Part shown: positions 1-5,986 of the stretch, in pieces
Layout: the number at the start of each line of letters is the position of its first letter
Position numbering within the stretch: position 1 is the stretch's first letter
Origin: an uncultured Rothia sp.
GTDB lineage: Bacteria; Actinomycetota; Actinomycetes; Actinomycetales; Micrococcaceae
Assembly (NCBI RefSeq): GCF_937976295.1
Contig: NZ_CALJRY010000141.1
Location: forward strand, 1 to 9,158
Length of the DNA stretch: 9,158 bases
Direction of reading: 5' to 3'
The notes under the pieces: generated by a model
Databases searched by the model: none
What the model was told of the DNA's origin: nothing
What the model saw: the letters and a program-made list of their open reading frames with translations, nothing else
Program-made: the position numbers and the translations under genes

Positions 1-56
1 CTTCCTGGGATGAACGGCAGAAGGAGTACACCCGCGTCAGTGAGCCCGCGCAGTAG
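1..56 (+). CDS. C-terminal end of an upstream paralogue of the repeat-protein array (partial)
   Basis: Only the last 17 codons plus TAG (54-56) lie in the window, in the frame starting at base 3. The peptide reads SWDERQKEYTRVSEPAQ. It matches the tail of the 3338-4636 protein (SWDEEKQKYTRVSDPAK, residues 402-418) closely, so a fourth member of the array sits immediately to the left. It stops at the point where the paralogues continue into an acidic LENSDTEEEKP tail, so this copy has the shorter C-terminus. Codon choice here is GC-rich (CGG CAG AAG GAG TAC ACC CGC) whereas the matching stretch of the 3338 gene is AT-rich. A hairpin terminator follows directly. The identification rests on a short match and needs the sequence to the left. 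Confidence 0.75.
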   Translation, partial: SWDERQKEYTRVSEPAQ

Positions 57-63
57 TATCCAG

Positions 64-97
64 AGGCCCCGCTACGTGAATGTGTGGTGGGGCCTTT
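64..97 (+). terminator. Intrinsic terminator after the partial first paralogue
   Basis: A 12-bp stem (64-75 with 84-95, two G-U pairs, loop 76-83) starts with AGGCCCC and ends with GGGGCCTTT. It has the same GGCCCC/GGGGCC base as the terminators after the other three array genes, but with a weaker upper stem and a short T run. Confidence 0.75.
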
Positions 98-130
98 GTA
101 TGTAGCCAATAGAAGCGCAGTTCAGGCGGT

Positions 131-178
131 TTTGCACTATGCTGAAAGGTGACCATTCCTCTCAAAGTAGATAGGAGA
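131..178 (+). promoter_or_regulatory. Conserved array promoter/5'UTR block, copy A
   Basis: A block running from TTTGCACTATGCTGAAA to TAGATAGGAGA occurs almost unchanged before each of the three complete array genes. TATGCT (138-143) fits a -10 hexamer (TANNNT) and would place the transcription start near 150. I see no convincing -35. AGGAGA (173-178) is the ribosome binding site, 5 bases before the TTG at 184. TTCCT (156-160) could pair with AGGA inside the binding site; this pairing is kept in all three copies but is short. The promoter role is inferred from conservation and position. Confidence 0.65.
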
Positions 179-183
179 TTATC

Positions 184-1455
184 TTGGCAAACAATAAGAC
201 CTCAACAGAGAAACCGCCTTTTTATATTCGGCGCTTCTTCCTAATACTTGTCTCACTCGGGCTTATTGGAGGAGTGGCTGCTCTTTGGATTCCATCCAAT
301 ACCGGTTGGCTACGCCAGAGTGGACTATCCGGCGAAGCGGAGCAGAAGTCTATCTCAGACTTGCGCTTGCACTTCCTCTACATCACGGGTGGAATTATTG
401 CGATTCTGACTCTTCTGCAGACTAATTGGAAGAACCAAGTTGACCGTCGAAAGGTCGAAGCTGATATCAAGAAGAATGAGCAGGATGCGGAGAAGAACGA
501 ACGCGACCATATCCGCCAGGTTCATGCAGAGCGTCGTAGCCGCTACACCAAGGCTGTAGAGCAACTAGCAAACGAGAAAGCAGCTGTCCGACTGGGCGGT
601 ATCTATACCCTTGTTGGTCTCGTTGATGAATGGCTTGCTGATGACACCCTCGAGTCAGCAGAACAGCAAAAAGAAGGGCAGGTTATTATCAATAACCTCT
701 GCTCCTACATTCGTTCTCCCTTCACCCCGGCATTAAAAGCAGAGATGCTTGAGGGCGATTCAGAGCCTGAAAACTATGAAGGAGATTTCTCCAAAGATCA
801 GGCGGCGTTTCATGAAGAACAGGATGTGCGCCGCACTGTCTTTGTTGAGATGAGCAAGCGCAGTAGTACCTTCACCAAGAATGATAAGGGTGAAATATTC
901 GAAACCGTTCCAGGAATCTGGAGTGACTTTGATTTCGATTTCAGCCGAGCACCCATTTTCTATCCCCTCAACGCCATCACGATTGAGAAAGGTAATTTTT
1001 CTTCTGCCAAGTTCTACAGCAACGCAAACTTCAACGGGGCGACCTTCACCCAAAACGCAAACTTCAGTGAGGCGACCTTCACCCAAAACGCAAACTTCAA
1101 CGGGGCGACCTTCACCCAAAACGCGGGCTTCGGCGAGGCGGCCTTCACCCAAACCGCGGACTTCAGCAAGGCAACCTTTAGCTCAAGCTCACCAAAGTTT
1201 GTGGAAACTTCTGAAGTCTTAGGGATGCCGTTTAGAGCACATTTTGCTGCTCTGGCCAAAAATCAGGAAGCACATAACTTCACGGTTAGTAAAGGTAGTT
1301 TCCGCATTCCTCCAGGAGAAGCTGAGCTAAGGGACGGCGTAAAACACCACATCCCTGTGGGAACGGTACTCTTCGACCCCAGCTCGGGAGAAACCAGTGA
1401 GCCAGCAAAGCCTCTTGAAAATTCCGATACTGAGGAAGAAAAGCCCGCTAAATAA
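184..1455 (+). CDS. Membrane-anchored pentapeptide-repeat-type protein, array copy 1 (423 aa)
   Basis: Function unknown. The TTG start is chosen because AGGAGA lies 5 bases upstream, in the block shared with the paralogues. Visible layout: basic N-terminus; membrane segments at about 15-35 and 61-79; a charged, probably coiled-coil linker (82-118) that is longer than in the other copies; the conserved domain (RQVHAERRSRY 111-121, KAVEQLANEKAAVRLGGIY 123-141, LCSYIRSPF 172-180); an IFYPL motif (258-262); six 11-residue repeats (269-334) of the form xAxFxxAxFxx; a cap ending in LFDP (396-399); and an acidic tail (LENSDTEEEKP). The conserved domain resembles the KAVEQLG...VRLGGIYAL region I know from many actinobacterial pentapeptide-repeat membrane proteins. 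The repeats predict a right-handed beta helix. It has its own promoter block and terminator. The mid-domain and tail match array copy 3, while the N-terminus differs. Confidence 0.85.
   Translation: MANNKTSTEKPPFYIRRFFLILVSLGLIGGVAALWIPSNTGWLRQSGLSGEAEQKSISDLRLHFLYITGGIIAILTLLQTNWKNQVDRRKVEADIKKNEQDAEKNERDHIRQVHAERRSRYTKAVEQLANEKAAVRLGGIYTLVGLVDEWLADDTLESAEQQKEGQVIINNLCSYIRSPFTPALKAEMLEGDSEPENYEGDFSKDQAAFHEEQDVRRTVFVEMSKRSSTFTKNDKGEIFETVPGIWSDFDFDFSRAPIFYPLNAITIEKGNFSSAKFYSNANFNGATFTQNANFSEATFTQNANFNGATFTQNAGFGEAAFTQTADFSKATFSSSSPKFVETSEVLGMPFRAHFAALAKNQEAHNFTVSKGSFRIPPGEAELRDGVKHHIPVGTVLFDPSSGETSEPAKPLENSDTEEEKPAK
1021..1185 (+). repeat. 33-bp in-frame tandem repeat in array copy 1
   Basis: Four tandem 33-bp units (1021-1053, 1054-1086, 1087-1119, 1120-1152) and a decayed fifth (1153-1185) encode NANFNGATFTQ-type undecapeptides. 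Units 1 and 3 are identical in all 33 bases; unit 2 differs at three, all in the codons for the NG/SE position. The nucleotide identity implies recent expansion by slippage or unequal exchange. Each unit is a multiple of three, so copy-number change keeps the frame. Confidence 0.9.
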
Positions 1456-1464
1456 GACCTCACT

Positions 1465-1509
1465 GTGTAAAAGGCCCCGCCGAACCACGTCGGCGGGGCC
1501 TTTTTACAC
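1465..1509 (+). terminator. Bidirectional-type terminator after array copy 1
   Basis: A long hairpin: GTGTAAAAGGCCCCGCCGA (1465-1483) pairs with TCGGCGGGGCC plus TTTTTACAC (1490-1509), with one bulged T and a 6-base loop. It gives a GC-rich stem followed by T5 on the plus strand, and A4 flanking on the other side, so it could stop transcription both ways. Confidence 0.85.
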
Positions 1510-1553
1510 CCGTAGCAAGTGTGCCTCCGCGGACACATCCGCCTATCACAGTG

Positions 1554-1571
1554 CTGCCCCGAGCGGGGCAT
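1554..1571. other. Small GC hairpin in the intergenic gap
   Basis: TGCCCC (1555-1560), loop GAGC, GGGGCA (1565-1570) forms a 6-bp stem. It lies in the 90-base gap between the copy 1 terminator and the copy B promoter block. No T run follows, and I see no other feature in that gap. Confidence 0.4.
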
Positions 1572-1603
1572 CGTTTATACCTGATAGCAACCCATGTCAG
1601 ACA

Positions 1604-1653
1604 GTTTTGCACTATGCTGAAAGGTGACCGTTCCTATCAGAGAAGACAGGAGA
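1604..1653 (+). promoter_or_regulatory. Conserved array promoter/5'UTR block, copy B
   Basis: Same block as at 131-178, with TATGCT at 1613-1618 and AGGAGA at 1648-1653, the latter 7 bases before the GTG at 1661. The first half (GTTTTGCACTATGCTGAAA) is identical to copy A. The leader between carries a few changes (CTATCAGAGAAGACAGG in place of CTCTCAAAGTAGATAGG), making it the most divergent leader of the three. Confidence 0.65.
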
Positions 1654-1660
1654 ACCATCA

Positions 1661-3208
1661 GTGACCCCTGACCCTAGCTCGTCTCCTACGCGCCTCATGA
1701 TTCCGAGCCCAGGGCCTACTACATGGGACGTTATCGCTCAGTGGGTAGCTATGGGATTACTTACTGCCGGCGTATTTACATTCATCGTCTTTGCCATCGA
1801 TAACCTTTTTTCTTCGGAGAAGAAACGAGAAATTAAACCGTTTTATCTTTGGATTGCTACCATAGCCTTCTTTGGTGGATTGCTAAGTTTCTTCCTGCCC
1901 ATTGCTATCAATTCTGGTTTCGGGAAGGACGATGACGGTCCGGTTCTTCGGCAGCTCATCCTCTACACCACCGGTGGTGTTCTAGGTGTCATCACCCTTG
2001 GCGAGACTCACCGAAAGAATAACCAAGAGAAAGAGAAAAACGAGAACGACCATACCCGCCAGGTTCATGCAGAGCGTCGCAGCCGCTACACCAAAGCTGT
2101 TGAACAGCTAGCAGATGAAAAAGCAACAATCCGTATCGGAGGTATCTATACTCTAGTCAAACTTGCCGATGAGTGGCTTGAGGATAGAGCTACCCTCTCT
2201 CATGAAAATGACCGTATATCAGAAGCGCAAGCTATTGTCGATACTCTCTGTTCATATATTCGCACCCCTTTTCCTCTAGCATCAAAAAGAGAAATTCTTG
2301 AATTGGAGGAACCTCATCCAGAATATAATGGAGACTTCTTCAATGATCGCAAGTTGCTATTAGAAGAACAATGGGTCCGAAGGACTGTTTTTAATAAAAT
2401 ATACCACAACGCAATAAATAGTCACGGTCGAAAAAAAGAATGGGATAAACTTAGTTTCAATTTTACCGAATCGACGATCTTCTACCCTCTTAATAATATA
2501 ACTTTCAAAAACCCCATATTCAAAAGAGCCATCTTCTACGGAGAAGCTAATTTCAGGAATTCTAAATTTCTTGAAGGGGTGGATTTCGATTCTGCAATTT
2601 TCTACGGGACTGCCCAATTCCAATCCACATATTTTACCGGGTACGCAAACTTCAGCCCTGCCACCTTCCACAAAAATGTAGCATTTACCCCATCAATTTT
2701 TGAAGGATATGCTGACTTCACAAAAACGCGTTTCATTGAAAATTCATATTTTGATAAAGCAAGGTTCAAAGGCCCCGCAAGTTTCAGTGAAACATACTTT
2801 GAAGGCCCTGTAGATTTTAAAGAATCTCGGTTTGAAAATACCGCAGAATTCAGAACTGCCACATTTTTTAATGAAGCAACGTTTACTAATGCATTTTTTA
2901 GTTCCTCTCCAGTATTTAGCATCCAGGAAGGCGACAGCAAGTATAACGCTAAATTCTCCTACTTAATTAATCCTGAAAATTATAAATTTAACGTTTCAAG
3001 AAATAGTCGCTATAAGATCGAGACAGAGCGAATCAAATCACCTACTGGCACGCTCTTCGACATTCCTAAAGGTTGCAATTTTGCCGTAGAGATTAAAATT
3101 AAAAATTTCCAGAGCTTCACTCACGTGAACCATTCTAAGGAGTGCACTAAGAAATTATCATCAATATGCAAGAGAATATTTACGAGAATTAAAAAGAAGG
3201 ATTCATAA
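1661..3208 (+). CDS. Membrane-anchored pentapeptide-repeat-type protein, array copy 2 (515 aa, longest repeat tract)
   Basis: Function unknown. GTG start, supported by AGGAGA 7 bases upstream. Layout: a Pro/Ser-rich N-terminus; probable membrane segments at about 24-46, 60-85 and 97-114; a short charged linker (115-131); the conserved domain (RQVHAERRSRYTKAVEQL 133-150, IRIGGIYTLV 157-166, LCSYIRTPF 196-204); IFYPL (273-277); twelve consecutive 11-residue repeats (284-415); and a cap ending in TGTLFD (462-467). The tail differs from copies 1 and 3: instead of an acidic end it has a Lys/Arg-rich one (KKLSSICKRIFTRIKKK, 497-513). Membrane segments 2-3 and the linker match copy 3 nearly residue for residue (FFLPIA, NSGF, KDDDG, LYTTGG, GETHR). 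The half coding the repeats and tail is visibly AT-richer than the start. Confidence 0.85.
   Translation: MTPDPSSSPTRLMIPSPGPTTWDVIAQWVAMGLLTAGVFTFIVFAIDNLFSSEKKREIKPFYLWIATIAFFGGLLSFFLPIAINSGFGKDDDGPVLRQLILYTTGGVLGVITLGETHRKNNQEKEKNENDHTRQVHAERRSRYTKAVEQLADEKATIRIGGIYTLVKLADEWLEDRATLSHENDRISEAQAIVDTLCSYIRTPFPLASKREILELEEPHPEYNGDFFNDRKLLLEEQWVRRTVFNKIYHNAINSHGRKKEWDKLSFNFTESTIFYPLNNITFKNPIFKRAIFYGEANFRNSKFLEGVDFDSAIFYGTAQFQSTYFTGYANFSPATFHKNVAFTPSIFEGYADFTKTRFIENSYFDKARFKGPASFSETYFEGPVDFKESRFENTAEFRTATFFNEATFTNAFFSSSPVFSIQEGDSKYNAKFSYLINPENYKFNVSRNSRYKIETERIKSPTGTLFDIPKGCNFAVEIKIKNFQSFTHVNHSKECTKKLSSICKRIFTRIKKKDS
2510..2905 (+). repeat. Twelve-unit undecapeptide repeat tract in array copy 2
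   Basis: Residues 284-415 divide without gaps into twelve 11-residue units, for example EANFRNSKFLE, GVDFDSAIFYG, YADFTKTRFIE and PASFSETYFEG. Phe is fixed or nearly so at positions 4 and 9, and small residues are favoured at 2 and 7. Unlike copy 1, the DNA of the units is well diverged, so this tract is old or has been under diversification. The period is 5+6 rather than the textbook 5+5. I recall similar F-centred repeats in actinobacterial pentapeptide families. Confidence 0.88.
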
Positions 3209-3212
3209 AACC

Positions 3213-3247
3213 GAAGGCCCCGCCGGCCCTACGTCGGCGGGGCCTTC
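3213..3247 (+). terminator. Intrinsic terminator after array copy 2
   Basis: A perfect 13-bp stem, GAAGGCCCCGCCG (3213-3225) with CGGCGGGGCCTTC (3235-3247), loop of 9. There is little T run after it. It shares the GGCCCCGCCG...ACGTCGGCGGGGCC core with the terminators of copies 1 and 3. Confidence 0.8.
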
Positions 3248-3281
3248 ACGTGTGTTTAAGGGTGACTCACTACAGGCCGCT

Positions 3282-3328
3282 GTGCACTATGCTGAAAAGT
3301 GACCGTTCCTCTCAAAGTAGATAGGAGA
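3282..3328 (+). promoter_or_regulatory. Conserved array promoter/5'UTR block, copy C
   Basis: Third copy of the block: TATGCT at 3288-3293 and AGGAGA at 3323-3328. The leader from CCTCTCAAAG to AGGAGA is identical to copy A. The ribosome binding site sits 9 bases before ATG 3338, which decides the start against the upstream in-frame GTG at 3299. That GTG lies inside the conserved leader and has no binding site of its own. Confidence 0.68.
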
Positions 3329-3337
3329 ACTAGACAC

Positions 3338-4636
3338 ATGCATTTAGAACCACCAACGGGGGCCGGGCTGTTGCTTGGCGTATGCACAGTTTTAGTTGTC
3401 GTTTTCTTGTTCGTTGCACATTTCAGCAATCTCAAGCAGAAAGTGTCCCTGTTCTACTGCTGGCTTGGTGCAATCGCAGTTTTGGGCGGAGCCGCAGCTT
3501 TCTTCCTACCTATCGCAGTTAACTCAGGTTTTGCTAAAGATGATGATGGCTCAGCTCTTCGCCAGGCTCTTCTCTACACCACCGGTGGTCTTCTAGGTGT
3601 CATTACTCTTGGTGAAACTCACCGAAGGAATAACCAGGAAAAAGAGAAAAACGAGAACGACCATACCCGCCAGGTTCATGCAGAGCGCCGCAGCCGCTAT
3701 GCCAAAGCTGTTGAGCAGCTCGCCAACGAAAAAGCAGCCGTCCGTCTGGGTGGTATCTATACTTTGGTGGGATTGGTCGATGAGTGGATTGCTGATGAAA
3801 CTCTCACCCCAGAAAATCAGCAGAAAGAAGGCCAGGTTATTATCAACAGCCTCTGCTCTTATATCCGTTCACCTTTCTCTCTTGCTATCGACGGAAATAT
3901 TATGGCTTATGACGGAATCAATTACGACATGCCCCCAGAAGATTACGAAGGAGATTATAGAGCAGACCAAGCAAAACTTATAGATGAGCAAGACACTAGA
4001 ATATCAATTTTTAAAGAGATAAGTTCAAGAATAAATAATGAGATTCTCAGTAAAAATGACCAAAAACATTGGAATAATTTTTCATATAATTTTTCGCGAT
4101 CAGTTATTTTTTATCCGCTTAGAAACTTATCTTTCTCGGGGGCAGATTTTTCATTTACAATATTTATTGGAGATACCGGCTTTGAATCGTCAGAGTTCCT
4201 TCGCAAGGCATCTTTTGCTGGAGGATATTTTAAAGATGAAATTGCATTTAGAAATGCATATTTTAAGGATGGGGTAGATTTTTCGCATACAAACTTTGAA
4301 GTAAGTGCAGATTTCAAGGGATTACAGTCTACAGGCTCCGTAATATTTGAACTATCAAAATTACCCTACGATACAGACTTTTCAGAATCTTATTTTCCAT
4401 ATAATTGTAACCATATCTGGAATTTCATACAGAGAAAAGATAAGCCTGGCGTAAAATATGGATCTACAGATCTTATCCTGCCTAATAATGAGGTAATTAC
4501 CAAATATCTTCCAGCAGGGGCTCGTCTCTTCGACCCCGATTCGTGGGATGAAGAAAAACAGAAATATACTCGCGTGAGCGATCCAGCAAAACCTCTTGAA
4601 AATTCAGATACCGAGGAAGAAAAGCCCACTGAATAA
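3338..4636 (+). CDS. Membrane-anchored pentapeptide-repeat-type protein, array copy 3 (432 aa)
   Basis: Function unknown. The ATG at 3338 is chosen over the in-frame GTG at 3299, which falls in the conserved 5'UTR. Layout: probable membrane segments at about 8-28, 37-60 and 77-92; charged linker (93-109); the conserved domain (RQVHAERRSRYAKAVEQL 111-128, VRLGGIYTLVGLVDEW 135-150, LCSYIRSPF 172-180); IFYPL (257-261); five clean 11-residue repeats (268-322) and a decaying sixth; a cap ending in ARLFDP (395-400); and an acidic tail (LENSDTEEEKP). It looks like a hybrid: the N-terminus follows copy 2, the mid-domain and tail follow copy 1, and SWDEEKQKYTRVSDPA follows the partial copy at the left edge. 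The repeat and cap part (about 3960-4500) is strikingly AT-rich for this window. Confidence 0.85.
   Translation: MHLEPPTGAGLLLGVCTVLVVVFLFVAHFSNLKQKVSLFYCWLGAIAVLGGAAAFFLPIAVNSGFAKDDDGSALRQALLYTTGGLLGVITLGETHRRNNQEKEKNENDHTRQVHAERRSRYAKAVEQLANEKAAVRLGGIYTLVGLVDEWIADETLTPENQQKEGQVIINSLCSYIRSPFSLAIDGNIMAYDGINYDMPPEDYEGDYRADQAKLIDEQDTRISIFKEISSRINNEILSKNDQKHWNNFSYNFSRSVIFYPLRNLSFSGADFSFTIFIGDTGFESSEFLRKASFAGGYFKDEIAFRNAYFKDGVDFSHTNFEVSADFKGLQSTGSVIFELSKLPYDTDFSESYFPYNCNHIWNFIQRKDKPGVKYGSTDLILPNNEVITKYLPAGARLFDPDSWDEEKQKYTRVSDPAKPLENSDTEEEKPTE
4139..4303 (+). repeat. Five-unit undecapeptide repeat tract in array copy 3
   Basis: Residues 268-322 divide into five 11-residue units (GADFSFTIFIG, DTGFESSEFLR, KASFAGGYFKD, EIAFRNAYFKD, GVDFSHTNFEV). 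A sixth (SADFKGLQS) loses the second Phe. This is the shortest tract of the three complete copies. Confidence 0.85.
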
Positions 4637-4650
4637 GATTCATCGCTAAG

Positions 4651-4683
4651 AGGCCCCGCCGATCCCACGTCGGCGGGGCCTTT
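4651..4683 (+). terminator. Intrinsic terminator closing the array
   Basis: A perfect 12-bp stem, AGGCCCCGCCGA (4651-4662) with TCGGCGGGGCCT (4670-4681), loop of 7, then TT. It is nearly the same sequence as the copy 1 terminator. No further promoter block follows, so the array ends here. Confidence 0.85.
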
Positions 4684-4713
4684 GCGCGCCCAGGTCAGGT
4701 AGCGGCAGCACCC

Positions 4714-4747
4714 GGCGGCGAGCGCATCCGCCCGTCACGTCGCCGCC
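4714..4747. other. GC hairpin in the gap between the array and the phosphatase gene
   Basis: GGCGGCGA (4714-4721) can pair with TCGCCGCC (4740-4747) across an 18-base loop. Part of the loop (GCATCCGCCCGTCAC) resembles ACATCCGCCTATCAC in the gap after array copy 1, so both gaps may descend from one intergenic sequence. No function can be assigned. Confidence 0.35.
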
Positions 4748-4799
4748 CGCCAAGCCCTCACAATCACCCACCTCGCCCACCCACCCAGCACCCCACCGA

Positions 4800-4805
4800 T
4801 ACACT
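4800..4805 (+). promoter_or_regulatory. -10 hexamer of a leaderless promoter (phosphatase gene)
   Basis: TACACT lies 6 bases before ATG 4812, so transcription should begin at or next to the start codon. No Shine-Dalgarno sequence is present (only GAACC intervenes). No clear -35 is seen. Leaderless genes are common in actinobacteria. Confidence 0.55.
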
Positions 4806-4811
4806 AGAACC

Positions 4812-5303
4812 ATGTACCGAATCATGACTGTCTGCACCGGCAACATCTGCCGCTCCCCCGTCGGCGAATACCTCATCCGCCAGCACGCCCAAGAAGCCGG
4901 CGTGCCCGTCACCGTCACCTCCAGCGGCATCAGCAACGAAGAAGAAGGCAACCGCATCGACCCGCGCGCCGCCGCGCAGCTCACCACCCGCGGTATCGAC
5001 CCGTCCGCGCACCGCGCCAGCGTCTTCACCGTCGAGGACTTCGACCGCAACGACCTCATCCTCGCCATGGACGCACCCCACTACCTGCGCCTCAAAGCCC
5101 TCGCCCGCAACGACGACGACAAAGCCAAAATCCGCATGATGCGCAGCTTCGACCCGAAGGTCACCACCACCCACCTGGACCAGCTCGGCATCTACGACCC
5201 CTGGTACGGTAGCGAACGCGACTTCGTGTACACCACCGAACTCATTGACGCCGCCGCACGCGGCCTCGTCAACCACCTCAAGCAGGAAGGCGAGGCGCAG
5301 TGA
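4812..5303 (+). CDS. Low-molecular-weight protein tyrosine phosphatase (163 aa)
   Basis: A cytosolic phosphatase that removes phosphate from phosphotyrosine through a cysteine-phosphate intermediate. The signature loop CTGNICRSP (8-16) supplies the nucleophile C8, the phosphate-binding R14 and the supporting S15. The general acid is D129 in YDPWYG (128-133). An SSGISNEEEG segment (37-46) and an AMD motif (85-87) are typical of the family. At 163 residues it has the usual length, complete and without a signal peptide. The ATG at 4812 puts the active-site Cys at residue 8, as expected. It overlaps the next gene by GTGA, so the two are probably translated together. In actinobacteria members of this family counteract tyrosine kinases or are secreted effectors; the substrate here cannot be read from sequence. 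Confidence 0.95.
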   Translation: MYRIMTVCTGNICRSPVGEYLIRQHAQEAGVPVTVTSSGISNEEEGNRIDPRAAAQLTTRGIDPSAHRASVFTVEDFDRNDLILAMDAPHYLRLKALARNDDDKAKIRMMRSFDPKVTTTHLDQLGIYDPWYGSERDFVYTTELIDAAARGLVNHLKQEGEAQ

Positions 5304-5968
5304 GTCAGCGTATTCCCCTGAACCAGAACCGCCGCGTCACCGGCACCGCCGAAATCCTGGAACTCTGCAAAGACATGCTGCGTCTGGAGCACGGCATCGG
5401 CAACGACTTTGACATGGATACCGCCGAATTCACCGAATTCCGTGCGCAGTTCCTTGCCGACTTCGCGCAGATCCCGCTGATTATCGGCATTGACGGCCGT
5501 AGCGGCACCGGCAAAACCAGCCTCGCCGCGCAGCTTGAGAAGGAGCTCACCGCCGCCGGGCACAGCGTGCACGTGCTGCACCTGGACGACTTCTACCCCG
5601 GCTGGGACGGCCTCTTCGACGGCGTGGAGGCGTGGGACGCGCTATCCGTGCAGCTGACCGAAGGTATTGCCGGTACCTACACCCCGTGGGATTGGGAGGC
5701 GGGCGCCCCCGGTGAGGTGCGCACCGTCGACCCGGCGGCTACGCAGGTCATCATCTGTGAGGGTGTCGGCGCGATTGCGGGCGCCTGCGAGGTGCGTATT
5801 CTCGCCACCGCCCCGGACGAGGTGCGCCACGAACGCGCCATGGCTCGTGACGGTGACACGTTCCGCCCGCACTGGGAGCGCTGGGCGGCACAGGAGGAGG
5901 CGCTGCTCGCCGAAATCCCGGAAGACTACGCGACCGTGGACTTCATCTACGACAGCGCGGCGCAGTAG
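5300..5968 (+). CDS. P-loop kinase, uridine kinase-like (222 aa)
   Basis: A probable cytosolic ATP-dependent kinase of the uridine/pantothenate kinase-like P-loop group. Walker A is GRSGTGKT (66-73) after a hydrophobic strand (PLIIGID). HLDDFYPGWDGL (94-105) matches the substrate-binding DDFY motif of uridine kinases, and IICEGVGA (151-158) the second acidic strand. An Arg-rich segment (RHERAMARDGDTFRPHWERW, 176-195) looks like the mobile lid. About 60 residues precede the P-loop, more than in typical uridine kinases. Translation starts at GTG 5300 inside the stop of the phosphatase gene (GTGA), with GAGG 4 bases before it, indicating coupling. The substrate is uncertain: uridine is suggested by DDFY, but many actinobacterial homologues of this type have no tested activity. 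Confidence 0.8.
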   Translation: MSQRIPLNQNRRVTGTAEILELCKDMLRLEHGIGNDFDMDTAEFTEFRAQFLADFAQIPLIIGIDGRSGTGKTSLAAQLEKELTAAGHSVHVLHLDDFYPGWDGLFDGVEAWDALSVQLTEGIAGTYTPWDWEAGAPGEVRTVDPAATQVIICEGVGAIAGACEVRILATAPDEVRHERAMARDGDTFRPHWERWAAQEEALLAEIPEDYATVDFIYDSAAQ

Positions 5969-5986
5969 CGGCCGCCTATAAGACGA

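Noticed and set aside
1021..1152. Regular direct repeats that might be a CRISPR array
   Set aside because: Units are contiguous with no spacers, are 33 bases in frame, and encode the undecapeptide repeats of array copy 1.
3299..3337. Upstream GTG start for array copy 3
   Set aside because: The 13 extra codons lie in the conserved 5'UTR block shared by all copies, and the Shine-Dalgarno at 3323-3328 is correctly placed for ATG 3338.
3597..4277. Extra plus-strand frames inside array copy 3 (3597-3983, 4038-4277) suggesting a frameshifted gene
   Set aside because: The main frame is continuous and fully homologous to copies 1 and 2. These are out-of-frame shadows.
184..4636. Qnr/MfpA-type DNA-mimic pentapeptide proteins giving quinolone protection
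   Set aside because: Those are soluble with uninterrupted five-residue coils. These have two or three membrane segments, a long conserved domain before the repeats, and an 11-residue period.
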